From the NCBI RefSeq assembly GCF_026914265.1, contig NC_069136.1, forward strand, positions 54,415,658 to 54,479,657: a stretch of DNA of 64,000 nt, given 5' to 3'. Every line of letters starts with the position of its first letter. The first letter of the stretch is position 1. Position numbers and translations under genes: made by a program. The DNA comes from Mya arenaria (Eukaryota; Mollusca; Bivalvia; Myida; Myidae). Below the pieces are notes generated by a model. The model worked only from the letters and a program-made list of their open reading frames with translations, made no database searches and was not told where the DNA came from. This document shows positions 10,836-22,653 of the stretch, one piece after another.

Positions 10836-12614
10836 ATGGCTACCGGCGGATTAGCTGAAACACTTCTAGAATTTGGTAGTGACGCCGTCGGTGAAAGGAC
10901 CGGGAGCAAGTGTGGGCCCTGCCGTCGGCGAAACAGGTCGGATGTGGCTTCATTATTCTGTAATACATGCAAGGAATATTTAGCGATGCCTGCTGTGATG
11001 GACACAAGATATACATAACGAACGTAGATGAACATCAAATCGTTGCTTCCCATGAAGCCTGTGTCAAGCCGATAGTCGATATGAAGGGACTGGATCAGTG
11101 TTTCAAACATAAACGAGCGTTTATGTATCACTGTGAAGACCATACAGAATTGTTCTGTGAAATATGTGCATTTCCTCGTCATCGGAGATGCGACAATATC
11201 CACGAAATAGCAAACATAGCTAAGAACGTGAAAGAGGATGAGAGGAAAAAGATACGTGCATCCATTATCACTGCCTCAGAAGTAATAATGAAATGCCAAG
11301 AGGATCAATTGAACAACATTTCGCGAGTGGAAGAAATCGTAAAAGAAATTGATTTTTATAAAGAAGACTTATTTACGAAAATTGAGAAAGCCAAGGCGCA
11401 AATTGTCAGCGAAATAACAAACCATAACACATATGAAAATGAACGTCTAAATACGAGGAGAAATGCGGCTGAAATCCTGAAGAAAGATCTGGACACGCTC
11501 TTGGCAATGTCAGATAGCGTACGCGAGAATGGGACGGAAACGGAAATATTCATTCTAAACCACATCCTCAAGAGTACGCAAGACAAGGCATCACAAACAC
11601 TGAACACTTTGTTGAAGAATGATTACACCGTCAAAGTGGGACTAAAAGTCGACAAATTCATTTTAGAAATAAAAAGTACTGATGCAGCATTATTTTTAAT
11701 AAATAAAACACAAGAGCCAAACACACAATCATTAAATGAAGACGATATAATCAAGACGGCAAAAACCTCTACAGACAGGAATAAAGTCAAAAAAACGGCC
11801 GGTGAGTCTAGAGCTGTTAAAAACCATAGAGATCGTGAAGACAGGAGACGACAAAAAGCAGCCGTTTGTTACTGGACTGGACTTCCTGCCAGATGGGAGG
11901 ATTGTCGCCGTGGATGGCTACAACTTGAAATGTTTTATCTTGAGTGACACACTGAAGAGGTTCGATGCATTTTATAAATGTAAGACATATCCCAATGACG
12001 TATCTTCTTACTCTGATAACAATATTGCAGTAACCGTAAATGACCGAACCATCTGCCTGCTGACAGTGGGCACTGACCACAAAATCACGCTGATGAAGAC
12101 GCTGACAATTTCCACCAACTGCTTCTCCATCTGTCACCTGAACGACAGCACATTCGTAGTGAACACTCATGGCGACCCAAGGCCTGCCAGGATGATCGGC
12201 GTGGACGGCAATGAGAGTGACTTTGACAACGTCAAGTTTCCTGGAAGGTCGTATGAGATTGATGAAAGTAAATGTACCTACATACCATATGGGGATACAC
12301 TTGTTCTTACGGACAGGCATGATCACACAGTTTACATGTTCAACACCGTGACCGGCAAAAACACAAAGATAAAAGATCGCTCGATACGGGAACCGAGAGA
12401 CGCATGCGTTGGTCCCGATGACTCCGTGTTTGTCTGCAGTGAGAAGACAAACTCCGTCATCCAGATATCGCCCGACGGGGACATATTGGCGTCATGTAAC
12501 GTCGACATGACATTTCCGTTGGCCGTGACCGTTTCCAGGGACGGTTCCAGAATGGCCGTGACCAACAGTGAGAGTGGAATGAGGAAAATGAAACTGTTTA
12601 AAATAATACAATAA
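10836..12614 (+). CDS. TRIM-like protein: B-box zinc fingers, coiled coil, NHL-type propeller (two apparent frameshifts)
   Basis: The reading starts MATGGLAETL at 10836, a typical start for RING-less bivalve TRIM-like proteins. A first B-box follows (C-P-C...FCNTCKEYL), then a one-base slip near 10982, after which the frame from 10967 carries the rest (DACCDGHK). A second B-box spans about 11098-11200 (CFKHKRAFMYHCEDHTELFCEICAFPRH in pieces). A charged helical region follows to about 11700. A second slip lies in the A7 run at 11789-11795. The frame to 12614 then gives propeller repeats (TGLDFLPDGRIVAVDG; RDACVGPDDSVFVC; PLAVTVSRDGSRMAV). There is a single exon and no RING finger. Polyadenylation-like AATAAA lies at about 12642. 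Related proteins act as cytoplasmic ubiquitin or innate-immunity scaffolds; the specific role is unknown. Either a recent pseudogene or an intact gene with two base-calling errors. Confidence 0.75.
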
Positions 12615-12732
12615 AAATAGAATTGTCCAGCTCAGTTATAAATAAACATGTGTTGTATAATGTTACGTAGAAGTAATTTAACTTTTTCTAAAATAATGAA
12701 ACACACCAACGACAAAAAAGCCTAAAAGATAC

Positions 12733-13540
12733 TTAAGGTACATGAACGTTCCTCCGAAAAATATGAATATCGGCCGATTTTAATGAAACTTGGAATAAAC
12801 AATCGTCAATGACTCTACTTTAACGTCGTATATTTATTTATTTTTTAAATTCCGTTGTTTGTTGATTTACAGCGCCACCTAGCGGTCACGTGCTTTTTGG
12901 CGCAAACGTTGCTGAAACCGCAAAAAACATAATTTTAAGGCTTTTCTTATTAAAAAAAAAATAATCGGAATATAATTCATTGTATGCTGAATAAATAATC
13001 CTATAATTTTAGTACTAGTATTTAAGAAGAAAATTATTGATTTTAAGTCTAATGACGAAAAGACTTTTATTTGGAATCGCCAAAAATAGATACCCATCGG
13101 TGAATGTGACGTATTTATTTCGAAAACGAACTCGGGTAGGGTAAGTTTTTATTATTTCATAGGAAATAGAATAGAATAATGAATATAATTATGTAAAAAC
13201 AAAAAAAAATTGACGGTGAGGTAAATTGCTGAAAGATATAAGTAGAATAAGAAAATCGATAGAGTTAGCGTGATTTCAACGCCACCGTCAACGTCAATAT
13301 AAAACACGTCAAGTAAGTGAGGCCATGGGCTTGTTTGATGCATGAGAATAGTTGTGGAGTGAAACTTTGTATTCGTCCATAAATGATGGAATAATTATTT
13401 ATGTATCTTTTTATTGTTTAATCTAATATTTGCCAGTATCAGAACTAAGTGGAATATCAGAAAATAGTAAGATTATCAAATTCTTGCTACCAGAAAAATA
13501 TCTACAAAATTGAAACACTAGTTTACGGCTTGTATGAATC
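12733..13540 (+). repeat. Left inverted arm of the large element
   Basis: The arm begins at cttaaggtacatgaacg and ends at about tttacggcttgtatg (13522-13537), beyond which similarity with the right arm stops. It is colinear with the reverse complement of 17370-18055 and 24005-24085, with small indels and perhaps 10-15 percent mismatch by eye. No coding potential. Confidence 0.85.
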
Positions 13541-13861
13541 TTTCAAAACTGGGATTAAATCATAAGCCATGATCGATTCTTAATTAAATTAATTTTATTC
13601 CCGCTAAAAAACGAGAACGTCGCAAAACAAATCTGGCGTCTGAATTGAAATTAATTTCATTGTAGAAATGATATTGACTATTTCAGTATTGTTTGAGCCT
13701 ATTATTCTCTCATTCATATCAAATGTATTAGTTTACATACATTTTATTCAACAAATATATCAAACATCAAGATATCAGCATCATATATTATCTTATTGTA
13801 TACACGATCGGGGATATATTGAAACGGATTAAACGAAAGCACGGCTTATAATGATGTACGT

Positions 13862-14015
13862 AAAGTTAGCGGCCTAGCGGCGTGAAGTTAGCGGCCTAGC
13901 GGCCTAACGGCCTGGAGTTAGCGGCATAGCGGCGTGAAGTTAGTGGCCTAGCGGCGTGAAGTTAGCGGCATAGCGGCCTAGCAGCGTGAAGTTAACGGTA
14001 TAGCGGCGTGAAGTA
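13862..14015. repeat. Short GC-rich minisatellite (gttagcggcctagcggcgtgaa)
   Basis: Six to seven imperfect copies of a unit of about 22-24 bp, built from tagcggc and gtgaagt blocks, lie inside the large element. GC content is markedly higher than in the surroundings. Confidence 0.8.
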
Positions 14016-15393
14016 AGTAATTATAGACTGCTTCTAGCATCCATGCAGTTTTGCTGATTTATTTTGAAATGTTGCAGGGGCGGCTCCAGGATTACACGTA
14101 AGAGGGGTGTAACCTTTTGAATTGCGCCCTCTCTCATAATCGACTTTGTTTTGTTTTAAGTGTGGCAGCGGTGTTTTGTGGTACTACCTATTGAACGTGT
14201 CATTACTTTTTCTCTCCAATATTGACATAAAAGTTTGAGTTTGGGGAAATGGGGTGGGGGCGACGGGTGCCTCCCCGCCACCTGAATCAGCGATTGTGTT
14301 GTAATTATTTGCATCATCTTTACAACATGTTGACATGGTGGGATTTGGGGGCGGGCGCCGGATATGCATCCACTAGAAGTGCCAATACAGTTATTATAAC
14401 CGTTTTTTTGCGCTACCGCAACGGACACCCGGAAGTCGAGGCTCTCTGACTCTCAATACGTGACATATTTTGGCGCATTCCTTGCAACCATGTGATTCAT
14501 GTTCTCGTTTGCGTTAGTACTTTGCAAATGGGCTAGATTTTCCAGCATACACTCATTTGTGTACCTGAAACTTTAATCATTGCAGGCATATTGTAATTTG
14601 ATATTTAGTCATCAATGCAACCTTAAGTGACTCGCTCGTTTTTTTCGACAAAAAGTTAGTTTTCCCAGTATAGCATCTGAAAACACTTTTGTTATCATTA
14701 TTTTACTCTATGATATCGATATTGCAGAAAAAAATACAGTTATAGCATAAAAAAGTATTTTGGGTTAGTGGGGTTTGAACCAACGCCAGATTAGTCAAGA
14801 AGAAAATAGAAAACATACGCTTAGTTCACACGGCCACCGGAACTTTAACAAATGTTGGATATGTAGACCTGTTAAGGATACATTGATAACATCACGTGAC
14901 AAAGTGTCAATCACGCAACACCACAGCCGTGATAATTTTTCAATCGCGTTATTAACGGTAATGAAAACTGTGGTTCCCTTAATTCCATTCTATAACCTCA
15001 TATCCTATAGAAAACAACAAAATCAATACTTTTTAATGGTATAATTTTGGAAGTCTCAGTGAAGCGATTTGGGAAACCGATTAACACATACAGCATGAAC
15101 TTTCAACATGAGCAAAGTATGTCTTATTAACAACATGCCTGACAAAAATGGAGCTTACAGACGTGGTCGACTGGTCGAGGAAAAACTGAGATAAAACCCT
15201 CCTTCTGGGGGAAACTCAGAAACCTATTGCCCGTTTGTCATCCAGATTTACAGGATTTGTATCGTACCACTAGATGTCGGGCCTCATCACCTATAAGCTC
15301 TTTAACAATTAGGTATAAAATGCATATCATTTATATGATTCATGTCAGGTACTAAATCAACATATACAATTGTCAATTACAACGCTATGTATA
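14016..15393. other. Interior of the large element, no gene recognised
   Basis: Short open frames at 14156-14449 and 14775-15044 show no family motif. The sequence caggggcggctccagg at 14075 resembles the tips of some hAT-type elements but has no partner nearby. Confidence 0.4.
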
Positions 15394-16488
15394 CGAGGTA
15401 TGTTCGGAAAGTTCCCGGACTGTACCAATAACTTTGTTATATTTCAACGTAGAGCTTTGAAACTTCGGCCAAGTTGAGACACATATATATTCATTTTGAT
15501 AATAAGTGGACATTCGCCTAAGTCAATACATTCTTAAAATATTGTATCCATAGCAACATAATATTTGCTGTTGTGGAGCAAGCCGTATATTTTCCTATAA
15601 TGTTCACATTAAACGCATTTTGTAACGTTAAAAAACGCGGGAAACGTCATCTTGACGTCGAACCACAACATGACGTCATTAGTAAAATACGCATGACGTC
15701 ATTTGAACAGACACCGCCTCGCAAAACAAACTACAAAATAGGAGCTCAAAGCAAACATGCAACGCGAAATTATTGAAAAACAGCGTGTCGTGATACAGTT
15801 TCTCCAGAGTTTAGATGTTTCACCGTCGAAAACATTGATACAGTTGAAGAAATCGTTTGGAGACCAAACTTTGATTTGAATAAATCATTGAACTTTTTGA
15901 GGTCCTATCGACGTGAAGGGGACAGATTTCTTCAAAGAATAATCACAACGGATGAAATGTGGTTTCAGGACAATGCCCCAGCGCACAGGGCCCGGTACAC
16001 AGAGTTGGAGCTGGATGTTCTCGGGATCGGCAGGTTGGAGCCCTACAGCCCAGACCTTGCGCCACTTGATTTTGCGCTTTTCCCGGCCGTCAAAGCCCAG
16101 CTACGCGGAATCCGATTCGACGATCTCGAGAGCCTACGTTGTCACGTGCAGACAATTATGTCTTAATTTGATAAACAATGGTTTCAAAATGTTTACACAT
16201 CATGGGTCAGGAGACATGAACGTTGCGTGCAAGCACATGGCCGCTATTTCGAGAAAGAGTAAACTGAATTGACGTTGACGTTATAAATTTTAACGTCGGG
16301 TTGCTCCGCCATATTGTTGGTACATGTTTTAAATTTATTGTAACTTTTTTACTGTTATATGTATGGAATCGAAATTTTAGAGTGAAATGGAATAAAAGAT
16401 GTAGTAAATCTGTACTTAATTTCATTATAATACAATGAGCCGTTCAAAAGGAATGCTTTCAATCCGGGAACTTTCCGAACATACCTCG
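15394..16488 (+). mobile_element. Mariner-like element, internally deleted, with perfect 26-bp TIRs
   Basis: The ends at 15394-15419 and 16463-16488 are perfect 26-bp inverted repeats starting CGAGGTATGTTCGGAAAG, and TA dinucleotides flank both (15392-15393 and 16489-16490), as expected for Tc1/mariner insertion. At about 1.1 kb it is shorter than the usual 1.3 kb. The transposase is represented by a 40-codon N-terminal helix-turn-helix piece (15757-15879) and a C-terminal piece (15876-16166). It is probably a nonautonomous copy. Confidence 0.92.
15757..16166 (+). pseudogene. Mariner transposase remnant lacking the segment between catalytic residues 1 and 2
   Basis: The N-terminal part (MQREIIEKQRVVIQFLQSLD) stops at 15879. 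A second frame carries the first catalytic segment (RIITTDEMWF), joined almost directly to the second (QDNAPAHRA), then the third (EPYSPDLAPLDFALFP) and the conserved LRGIRFDDLESL tail. In intact mariner proteins roughly 90 residues separate DE(T/M)W from the DNAPAH motif; here about two remain. The three D residues are present but their geometry is destroyed, so no activity is expected. Confidence 0.88.
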
Positions 16489-16490
16489 TA

Positions 16491-17167
16491 CAAGTGAGAA
16501 CAAAAAGATCATTCATATGATGAAATTGCACCTTAAACATTTGCTTGTAAAATTTTACAATCAATTGTGTCGATGTGAGCGCATCGGCTTCCCAGCGCTG
16601 AATGCCTTTACATTCATATACGCACGAAATACTCGTGCCTATAAACCACTCGCGCATATAAAACGCCACCTGGCGATTATTCCATTACAAGGGAAAACAA
16701 CTTTCTTCTAATTCGTTTCACACAAACGCAGAAAATAATATTCGTCAAAGACGATATTTGAGCGAGTCACTTTAATTATTAGATTAAATACTGTCGATTC
16801 AAAATATAAATCTTTTTTCACGAGTCTTGATGGCTAAAATTAACATAAAACATTTCAGGTTTAAATAAACTTCGTTTTACGAAACTGATTATCATAACTA
16901 TGAGACATTTAGTACCCGTGCATCACGTTCTGGAAATCTTTTTTTCAATTCGGTACCCTGCAGTATGTGCGCCTGCCGGTAATTCTCGTACTTAGAGACT
17001 TACACCAGGTTGGGCAGCATGACGAGTGTTCATTGAGCATGTGGGCGGACAGGGCGTTTAAACTGGTCTTTATTCCATGTGCGTTGCCCTTATTTTGACT
17101 TATTCCATAGGAAAAGCATTTCTGAATATGGGCACTGTTATTGTTTGATAATGTTTTGTGTTTTGAT
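16491..17167. other. Interior of the large element, nothing identified
   Basis: AT-rich apart from a short GC-richer patch near 16970-17080. Open frames (16355-16711) overlap the mariner right end and show no conserved motif. Confidence 0.4.
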
Positions 17168-17353
17168 TCAGCTTATACAATTTCCGAAAATTTTGACAAT
17201 ATGATTTCTATCATTTGATTTTTTAAGATCTGGAAATAAAGACCGCTTCACGCAAGTAAACGTGGTTGAATCCCCGTCCATCGCTAACCGTTCGATGTTC
17301 AACACCTTTTGTTTCACTTCCTGTAAACAGGTAGATGTAAGAAAGGGTTCCAT
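17168..17353 (-). pseudogene. Possible transposase-like fragment (DGDSTTF...DRNH)
   Basis: A 61-codon reverse frame reads LAMDGDSTTF, a short spacer, then SNDRNHIVKIFGN. A D-D/G-DS-T block followed about 17 residues later by D-NH-(V/I)K is a pattern I associate with Mutator-like and related RNase-H-type transposases of invertebrates. Flanking frames are closed on both sides, so only a small piece survives. Its position just inside the right arm of the large element makes it a candidate remnant of that element's own transposase. Family call is tentative. Confidence 0.35.
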
Positions 17354-17369
17354 CGCTTTTGACGAACCA

Positions 17370-18055
17370 TTCCATACAAGCCGTAAATTATTGTTTCAAT
17401 TCTGTAGATATTTTTCAGGTAGCAAGAATTTGACTTTCTTACTATTTTTCTTACTAACTTTCTGACTTTCTTACTTATCATTTATGGACGAATTTAACGT
17501 TTCACTCCACGACTATTCTCATGCATCAAACAAACCCATGGCCTCACTTACTTGACGTGTTTTATATTGACGTTGACGGTGGCGTTGAAATCACGCTAAC
17601 TCTATCGATTTTCTTATAATACTTATATCTTTCAGCAATTTACCTCACCGTCAATTTTTTTTGTTTTTACATAATTATATTCATTATGCTATGCCATTTC
17701 CTATGAAATAATAAAAACTTACCCTACCCGAGTTCGTTTTCGAAATAAATACGTCACATTCACCGATGGGTATCTATTTTTGGCGATTCCTTATAGAAGG
17801 CTTTTCGTCATTAGACTTAAAATCAATAATTTTCTTCTTAAATACTAGAACTAAAATTATAGGATTATTTATTCAGCATACAATGAATTATATTCCGATT
17901 TTTTTTTATATAAAAAAAGGCGTAAAATTATGTTTTTTTACGGTTTCAGCAACGTTTGTGCCAAATAGCACGTGTCCGCTAGGTGGCGCTGTAAATCAAC
18001 AAACAATGGAATTTAAAAAATAAACAAATACACCTCGTTAAAGTAGAGTCATTGA
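17370..18055 (-). repeat. Right inverted arm of the large element (inner part)
   Basis: This is the reverse complement of 12807-13540. Colinear landmarks are the cctcacttacttgacg block, the ccgatgggtatctat block and the gctaggtggcgctg block. It breaks at about 18055 (gtagagtcattga), and the missing outer part resumes at about 24005. Confidence 0.85.
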
Positions 18056-18839
18056 TTCCGGTTACTCATGTCGAGTAACCGAGGTTATCAACAACTGACA
18101 TGTTAGTTGTTATTAACCGAAGGTCAACGTAGGGTCAATTCGCATGAGTTGTTTATCGCTCTTCTAAATTTCTATTGGTCAAGTAAATTCTCGCTTTACA
18201 AGTAATAATCCTTTGTGGTAAAGCTTTCTTTCGAATCAAGCCATCGTCAGTACAAGGTGTGTTAAAAGTTATGGAATTAATTTCATCGTCATTTAAAAAA
18301 AAATAAAAAAAATATATTACAACTATTTGATATTAATTATATTGCTTCGTCAAAATTAATTTTATAAGTGATATGTAATATTTATCGGCTTCACATTATT
18401 ATTGGTTTTCATATGTCTAGTCATGATCGATATTTGCTCAGCTGTTTTTGACAGAGCGCACGTGGTCACCGGTATACTACGTAACTATACCTTGGTTTGT
18501 TACTGTAAAGCTGTATGGTAATGATAACTCCCGCTTAATTATCTGAGCTGAGAGGACGCGTTCTGTCATTCGGGTTTTTGTTTTCAATACTTGACTTCAA
18601 TATGCATCTTTTCAGCTCAGGGGAAAATAAAATTTATAACTGTGTGGGACAAGTATATTTATTATGCAAAAGTGATTTAGTGGCTCCGGCCTTGTCATAA
18701 AGTAAATATTAACTATAAGAACTGTAAGTGATATAAGCTGTGGTTAAAATAGATTTACTCGCTAATGGTTAATCATGCTGTCATTTCAAAATAGGGGTAG
18801 GGTCATTTCCTTGTTTACTCTTCTTTTCGATTTATTGAC

Positions 18840-19905
18840 ATGTCTGAGACGGATCTTCGCGATATCATACACGAGCTGCGGACGGCCAAGCGCGCCAGGT
18901 TCGAGACGGCCACGCCGGTAACAGGGACACAGTCCACGTGCACACAGGTGAACACCATGAACGCACCGCCTGCCAGCCACGTGGCTCAGCGCCGCGACAT
19001 TTAGTGCCACATCATACAGCGACGCGCTACCCATGAGGTATTCGGACGTGCAGGCCGCCCAAAGCCAGAGCCCGGAGTTTACTACGCCCTTGGTGAATCA
19101 GGCACATTGTGAGCAAGGTATAACCCCCATAGTTAATGTACCTTTAGAGCAGGATGCAACCATGTTTATGTCGCCAAGCATACACAGCCATTTGGGAGAC
19201 TCAGTGTCGGCTTCCATTAAATCTAAGATTATTTCTGGTAGCTATGTCGATTTTGCTCAATTTTTAGACCAAGATAAACCCGTAAGCGCTCTAGATGATG
19301 TGAAACAATTATCAATAGGCCCGAACGGCGAAATTGCGCTTAGAGCCAAACCAAATACGTCCAAAATATCAAACATTGAACAATGGACCGACGCCTTTTT
19401 TGTATATAGCTCTTTATTCTTAACCGCTCACCCTAATAAAACCCAAGAGTTGCTGAAATACGGGCGAGATATAAGGCTGGCAGCTAAGAAATTTGCTGGA
19501 CTTGGCTGGCTCGAATATGACCAGCAATTTAGAATGCGCCTCTCATTTGACCCATTGAGCTTTTCATTTGGTAAAATTGACAATGAGTTGTGGCTTTTGT
19601 CTATGGGCCCGTCACTCGCTGTCGTGAATAATGTAGGAAAACAAAATTCCACCAAATGTTTTGATTATAATTACAGGCAATGTTACAACACAGCATGCAA
19701 ATATCAACATTCTTGCCTGATATATAACAATCATCACCCTTCTAGGTACTGTGCTTCAAATGGAAGAGGCTATAGTCACAACAGTGGCCCAGCACAGTTC
19801 CGTGGCGCAGCCTATCACGCGCGGCCCGCTTTCAACCGCGGTTACTTCCGCTCCGCCATTAAGCAGTACTCTCGCTTCCCCCAATCAGGCAGACCACGTT
19901 ATTGA
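18840..19905 (+). CDS. Ngaro-like Gag
   Basis: The main frame is open to 19905 (the first ATG in that frame is at 19033). A separate frame from an ATG at 18840 (MSETDLRDIIHELRTAKRAR) stops at 19004, but the main frame is already open upstream of 19033 and joins it with a one-base slip near 19000, so 18840 is the likely true start. The C-terminal part holds a cysteine/histidine knuckle (CFDYNYRQC, then NTACKYQHSC, then HHPSRYC) typical of DIRS-group Gag, followed by an R- and Y-rich tail likely to bind RNA. The end overlaps the RT frame by about 155 bases in the +1 frame, which suggests frameshifted Gag-Pol expression. Confidence 0.75.
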
Positions 19906-21538
19906 ATATCAAAAGTTAAAATCCCCTGGCTACTCACCTATTAATGTTGAACAATTATCGGTTTTTCTTTTACAATACCCAAATAGAGAGCACGCAAAGT
20001 TATTAGAAAATGGTTTTAAACATGGTTTCGAGCTAGGATACTATGGAGAGCAGAAATTCTTTGACTCAAAAAATCTAAAGTCCGCTGAAGTTAATCCGGC
20101 AATTGTTTTAGATAAAATTAATAAAGAAATTCAAGCAGGCAGAATGGCAGGGCCTTTCACTGAGCTACCCTTTTCAGATCTCCATATTTCGCCATTAGGG
20201 CTCGTCCCAAAATCGGACGGAGGGCACCGTCTTATTACCCATCTCAGCTTTCCGAGAAAAACCGGTGGTATAAATTGGGGTATTAAAGATGAAATTAAAA
20301 CTGTGTCGTAAACGTCATTCGATAAGGTGGTTGATATGATTCTCGATTTAGGCCCAAATTGCTTATTGGCTAAAAGAGACATAAAATCAGCATTTCGGCT
20401 ATTGCCTATTAATCCGTGTGATTTTAACTTACTGGGAATGAAAGTACAAGGGGCAATATACATCGACCTTAATCTTCCGTTCGGTGTCAGCTGCGCCCCT
20501 TTCTATTTTGAGGTTTTCTCAACATTTATCCATTGGCTTGTAAAATCATTATCAGGACTACCATCTCTTGACCACTATCAAGACGATTTTATTTTTGGCG
20601 GGCCCGATGAAACAAACGATTGTGGTATATTACTAAAAACATTTCATACAATTTGCAACGGAATTGGTGTCCCGATAAATGAAGAGAAAAGCGTAGGACC
20701 CACAACTGTTTTAATATTCCTTGGCCTTGAGATCGACTCTTGCAAAGTTATTATAAGGATCCCACTCGTTAAAATTGAGGAATTGAAGTCCTTGCTGTCA
20801 CGTTATGTTAACAAGAAAAAAATCACATTAGGTGATCTTCAGTCATTGGTAGGAAAATTGTGTTTCTTTGGCCAAGCTATTCGCTCGAGTAGAGCTTTTT
20901 TACGGCGCTTTTATGACTCTATGTCTGGATTGGAAATTAAATTTTACAAATTAAGGATAACGCAAGGCATGCGCGAAAAATTTCTTATGTGGCTTAGTTT
21001 TTTGTCAGAATTTAACGGTCTTTGTCCCATTTCTGAAAAGGATTGGTATGAAAATGAAAACTTGCAACTCTTTACCGACAGTGCGGGTAGCGCTGAGTTG
21101 GGCTGTGGGTGTTTTTTCAACGGCAAGTGGGCTTTCTTTCAATGGCCCAATCACTGGATAAAAGCTAATGTCATGAAGGACATCACATTTCTCGAAATGG
21201 TCCCAGTTGTTTTAGCCGTTTACTTGTGGGCGCCGCTGTTGGCAAATAAGCGAATCATTTTTCGTATAGATAATTTAGCGCTAGTCTCTATAATAAACAA
21301 GCAAACAGCAAAGTCAAAGCGGGTCATGAAGCTAGTGAGAAGATTTGTTTTGAAATGCATGCAGTTTAATATTTTCTTTAAGGCAATGCACATTGATACA
21401 CATGCAAACGAAATTGCTGATTCCATTTCACGCAAACAGTGGCAGAGATTCCACCGGCTAGCACCATTAGCTACTCGCCAAGAACAACTGCCAGAAAATT
21501 TTCTGTCGCTGATCTCAGAAATAAAAGAAGACGACTAA
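19751..21538 (+). CDS. Ngaro-like reverse transcriptase-RNase H (one in-frame stop)
   Basis: The frame opens inside the end of gag with no ATG (a GTG at 19751), as expected for a fused Pol. RT motifs are LGLVPKSDGGHRLITHLSFP, LLAKRDIKSAFRLLPI, LPFGVSCAPFYFE and the catalytic YQDDF box at about 20577-20591, where the YxDD variable residue is Q. A TAA at 20309-20311, between the GGINWGI region and VVDMILDLGPN, interrupts the frame without shifting it. RNase H follows (LFTDSAGS, ITFLEMVPVVLA, RIDNLALVSI, HANEIADSISR). The stop codon TAA at 21536-21538 overlaps the recombinase ATG (TAATG). Reverse transcription of the element RNA is the expected role. Confidence 0.85.
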
Positions 21539-22438
21539 TGTCGTCGTCATTGTCAGTTAACACACTGGAGTTATATAATGTAGGGCTTAAAAGGTTTCGG
21601 GATTTTCGATTTCCGTATCAATACCCGGATACTTGGCCACCGGAGGTCGATCATATTGTCATGTTTTTGTCATACCTTTCTTTAGAAAAGCTAACATACA
21701 ATACCATTAAGCTCTACAAATGTGCGGTCGGATGCCAATGCAAGCTTTTCGGTCACCCAGACGCCACAGAAAATTACATTGTTAATCGTATACTTAATGG
21801 CATCCAAAAAGGCAAACCGCCCTCTAGAACAAGGCTACCTATAACGTTGGGCTTGCTAGAAAAAATAATTGGAGTATTACCTTTTGTTACCACCAATCAT
21901 TATGAAAGCCAGTTGTTATCCGCTGCTTTCAGCTTAGCTTTTTTTTGGCTTTTTCCGGGTTGGTGAAATCACTGTTACAAAACAAGAGCTAACAAATAGG
22001 GTAGTTGCAATTGATGACGTGTTTTTGGCCTCGCCAGAAAATGCTCTCATTGTGAATATAAGGGGTTCCAAAACAGACCAAACATCCCGTGGCCATAGTA
22101 TCAAAATCCCGAAGGCTACTAAGAATACATGCCCTGTGTTGGCCATGAGGCAGTTTATTGCTAGACGGCCCAAAATCAGAGGCCCCTTGCTCTGTCATCT
22201 GGATGGCAAACCATTGACACGCGGTCAATTTTCAGCTATATTGAAAAAGTGCCTCTCTACATTAAACATTGAGTATTCTAAATATAATACACATTCATTT
22301 AGAATAGGTGCAGCAACAACCGCCGCTTTGGTAGGCTGCCCTGTTGACATTATTAAGGCCGCGGGTCGATGGAAGTCAGAGGCTTATAAATCATACATCA
22401 AAACCGGCAACACACAGTCATTGCCCTGTTTAAATTAA
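21538..22438 (+). CDS. Ngaro-like tyrosine recombinase (one homopolymer frameshift)
   Basis: The frame runs from the ATG at 21538 (also open from 21439). The N-terminal SAM-like part is conserved (LELYNVGLKRFRDF; VDHIVMFLSYLSLEKLTYNTI). At the T8 run 21939-21946 the frame slips by one base and continues to 22438. Catalytic residues are visible: R in RVGEI, then HSFRIGAAT (H-x-x-R), GRWKSEAY and the nucleophile Y in KSYI. All are intact, so apart from the slip the protein looks functional. It would integrate the circular DNA copy by site-specific recombination, which explains the lack of a DDE integrase. Confidence 0.87.
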
Positions 22439-22653
22439 CGTTTTAATTTAGTGTGTAGTAATAACCGCCGTTCCGTTAGGCTGCACTACTATCTGGCATG
22501 TGAAGAAGTTTAATGGGTTTTAATAGTACATGTATACTGTTTCATTAGAATTCGCAGTACCTATGATTTGATCATTTCTCTCATATCGTTGATTACTTTC
22601 AATTGATCGGAAACAATTTTTAAGTTTGTTTGTATATTCTTTCATATTTAGGT
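22439..22653 (+). other. Gap between recombinase and hydrolase, possible intron end
   Basis: No ATG precedes the hydrolase frame. A pyrimidine-rich stretch ending ttctttcatatttag (just before 22654) is a good 3' splice-site candidate directly before the conserved part. No matching donor could be fixed. Confidence 0.4.

Noticed and set aside
14075..14090. hAT terminal inverted repeat (caggggcggctccagg)
   Set aside because: No inverted partner or flanking 8-bp duplication within several kilobases.
17766..18023. Frames 12879-13097 and 17766-18023 as a conserved gene
   Set aside because: They resemble each other only because they lie in the two inverted arms of the same element; they run through noncoding repeat.
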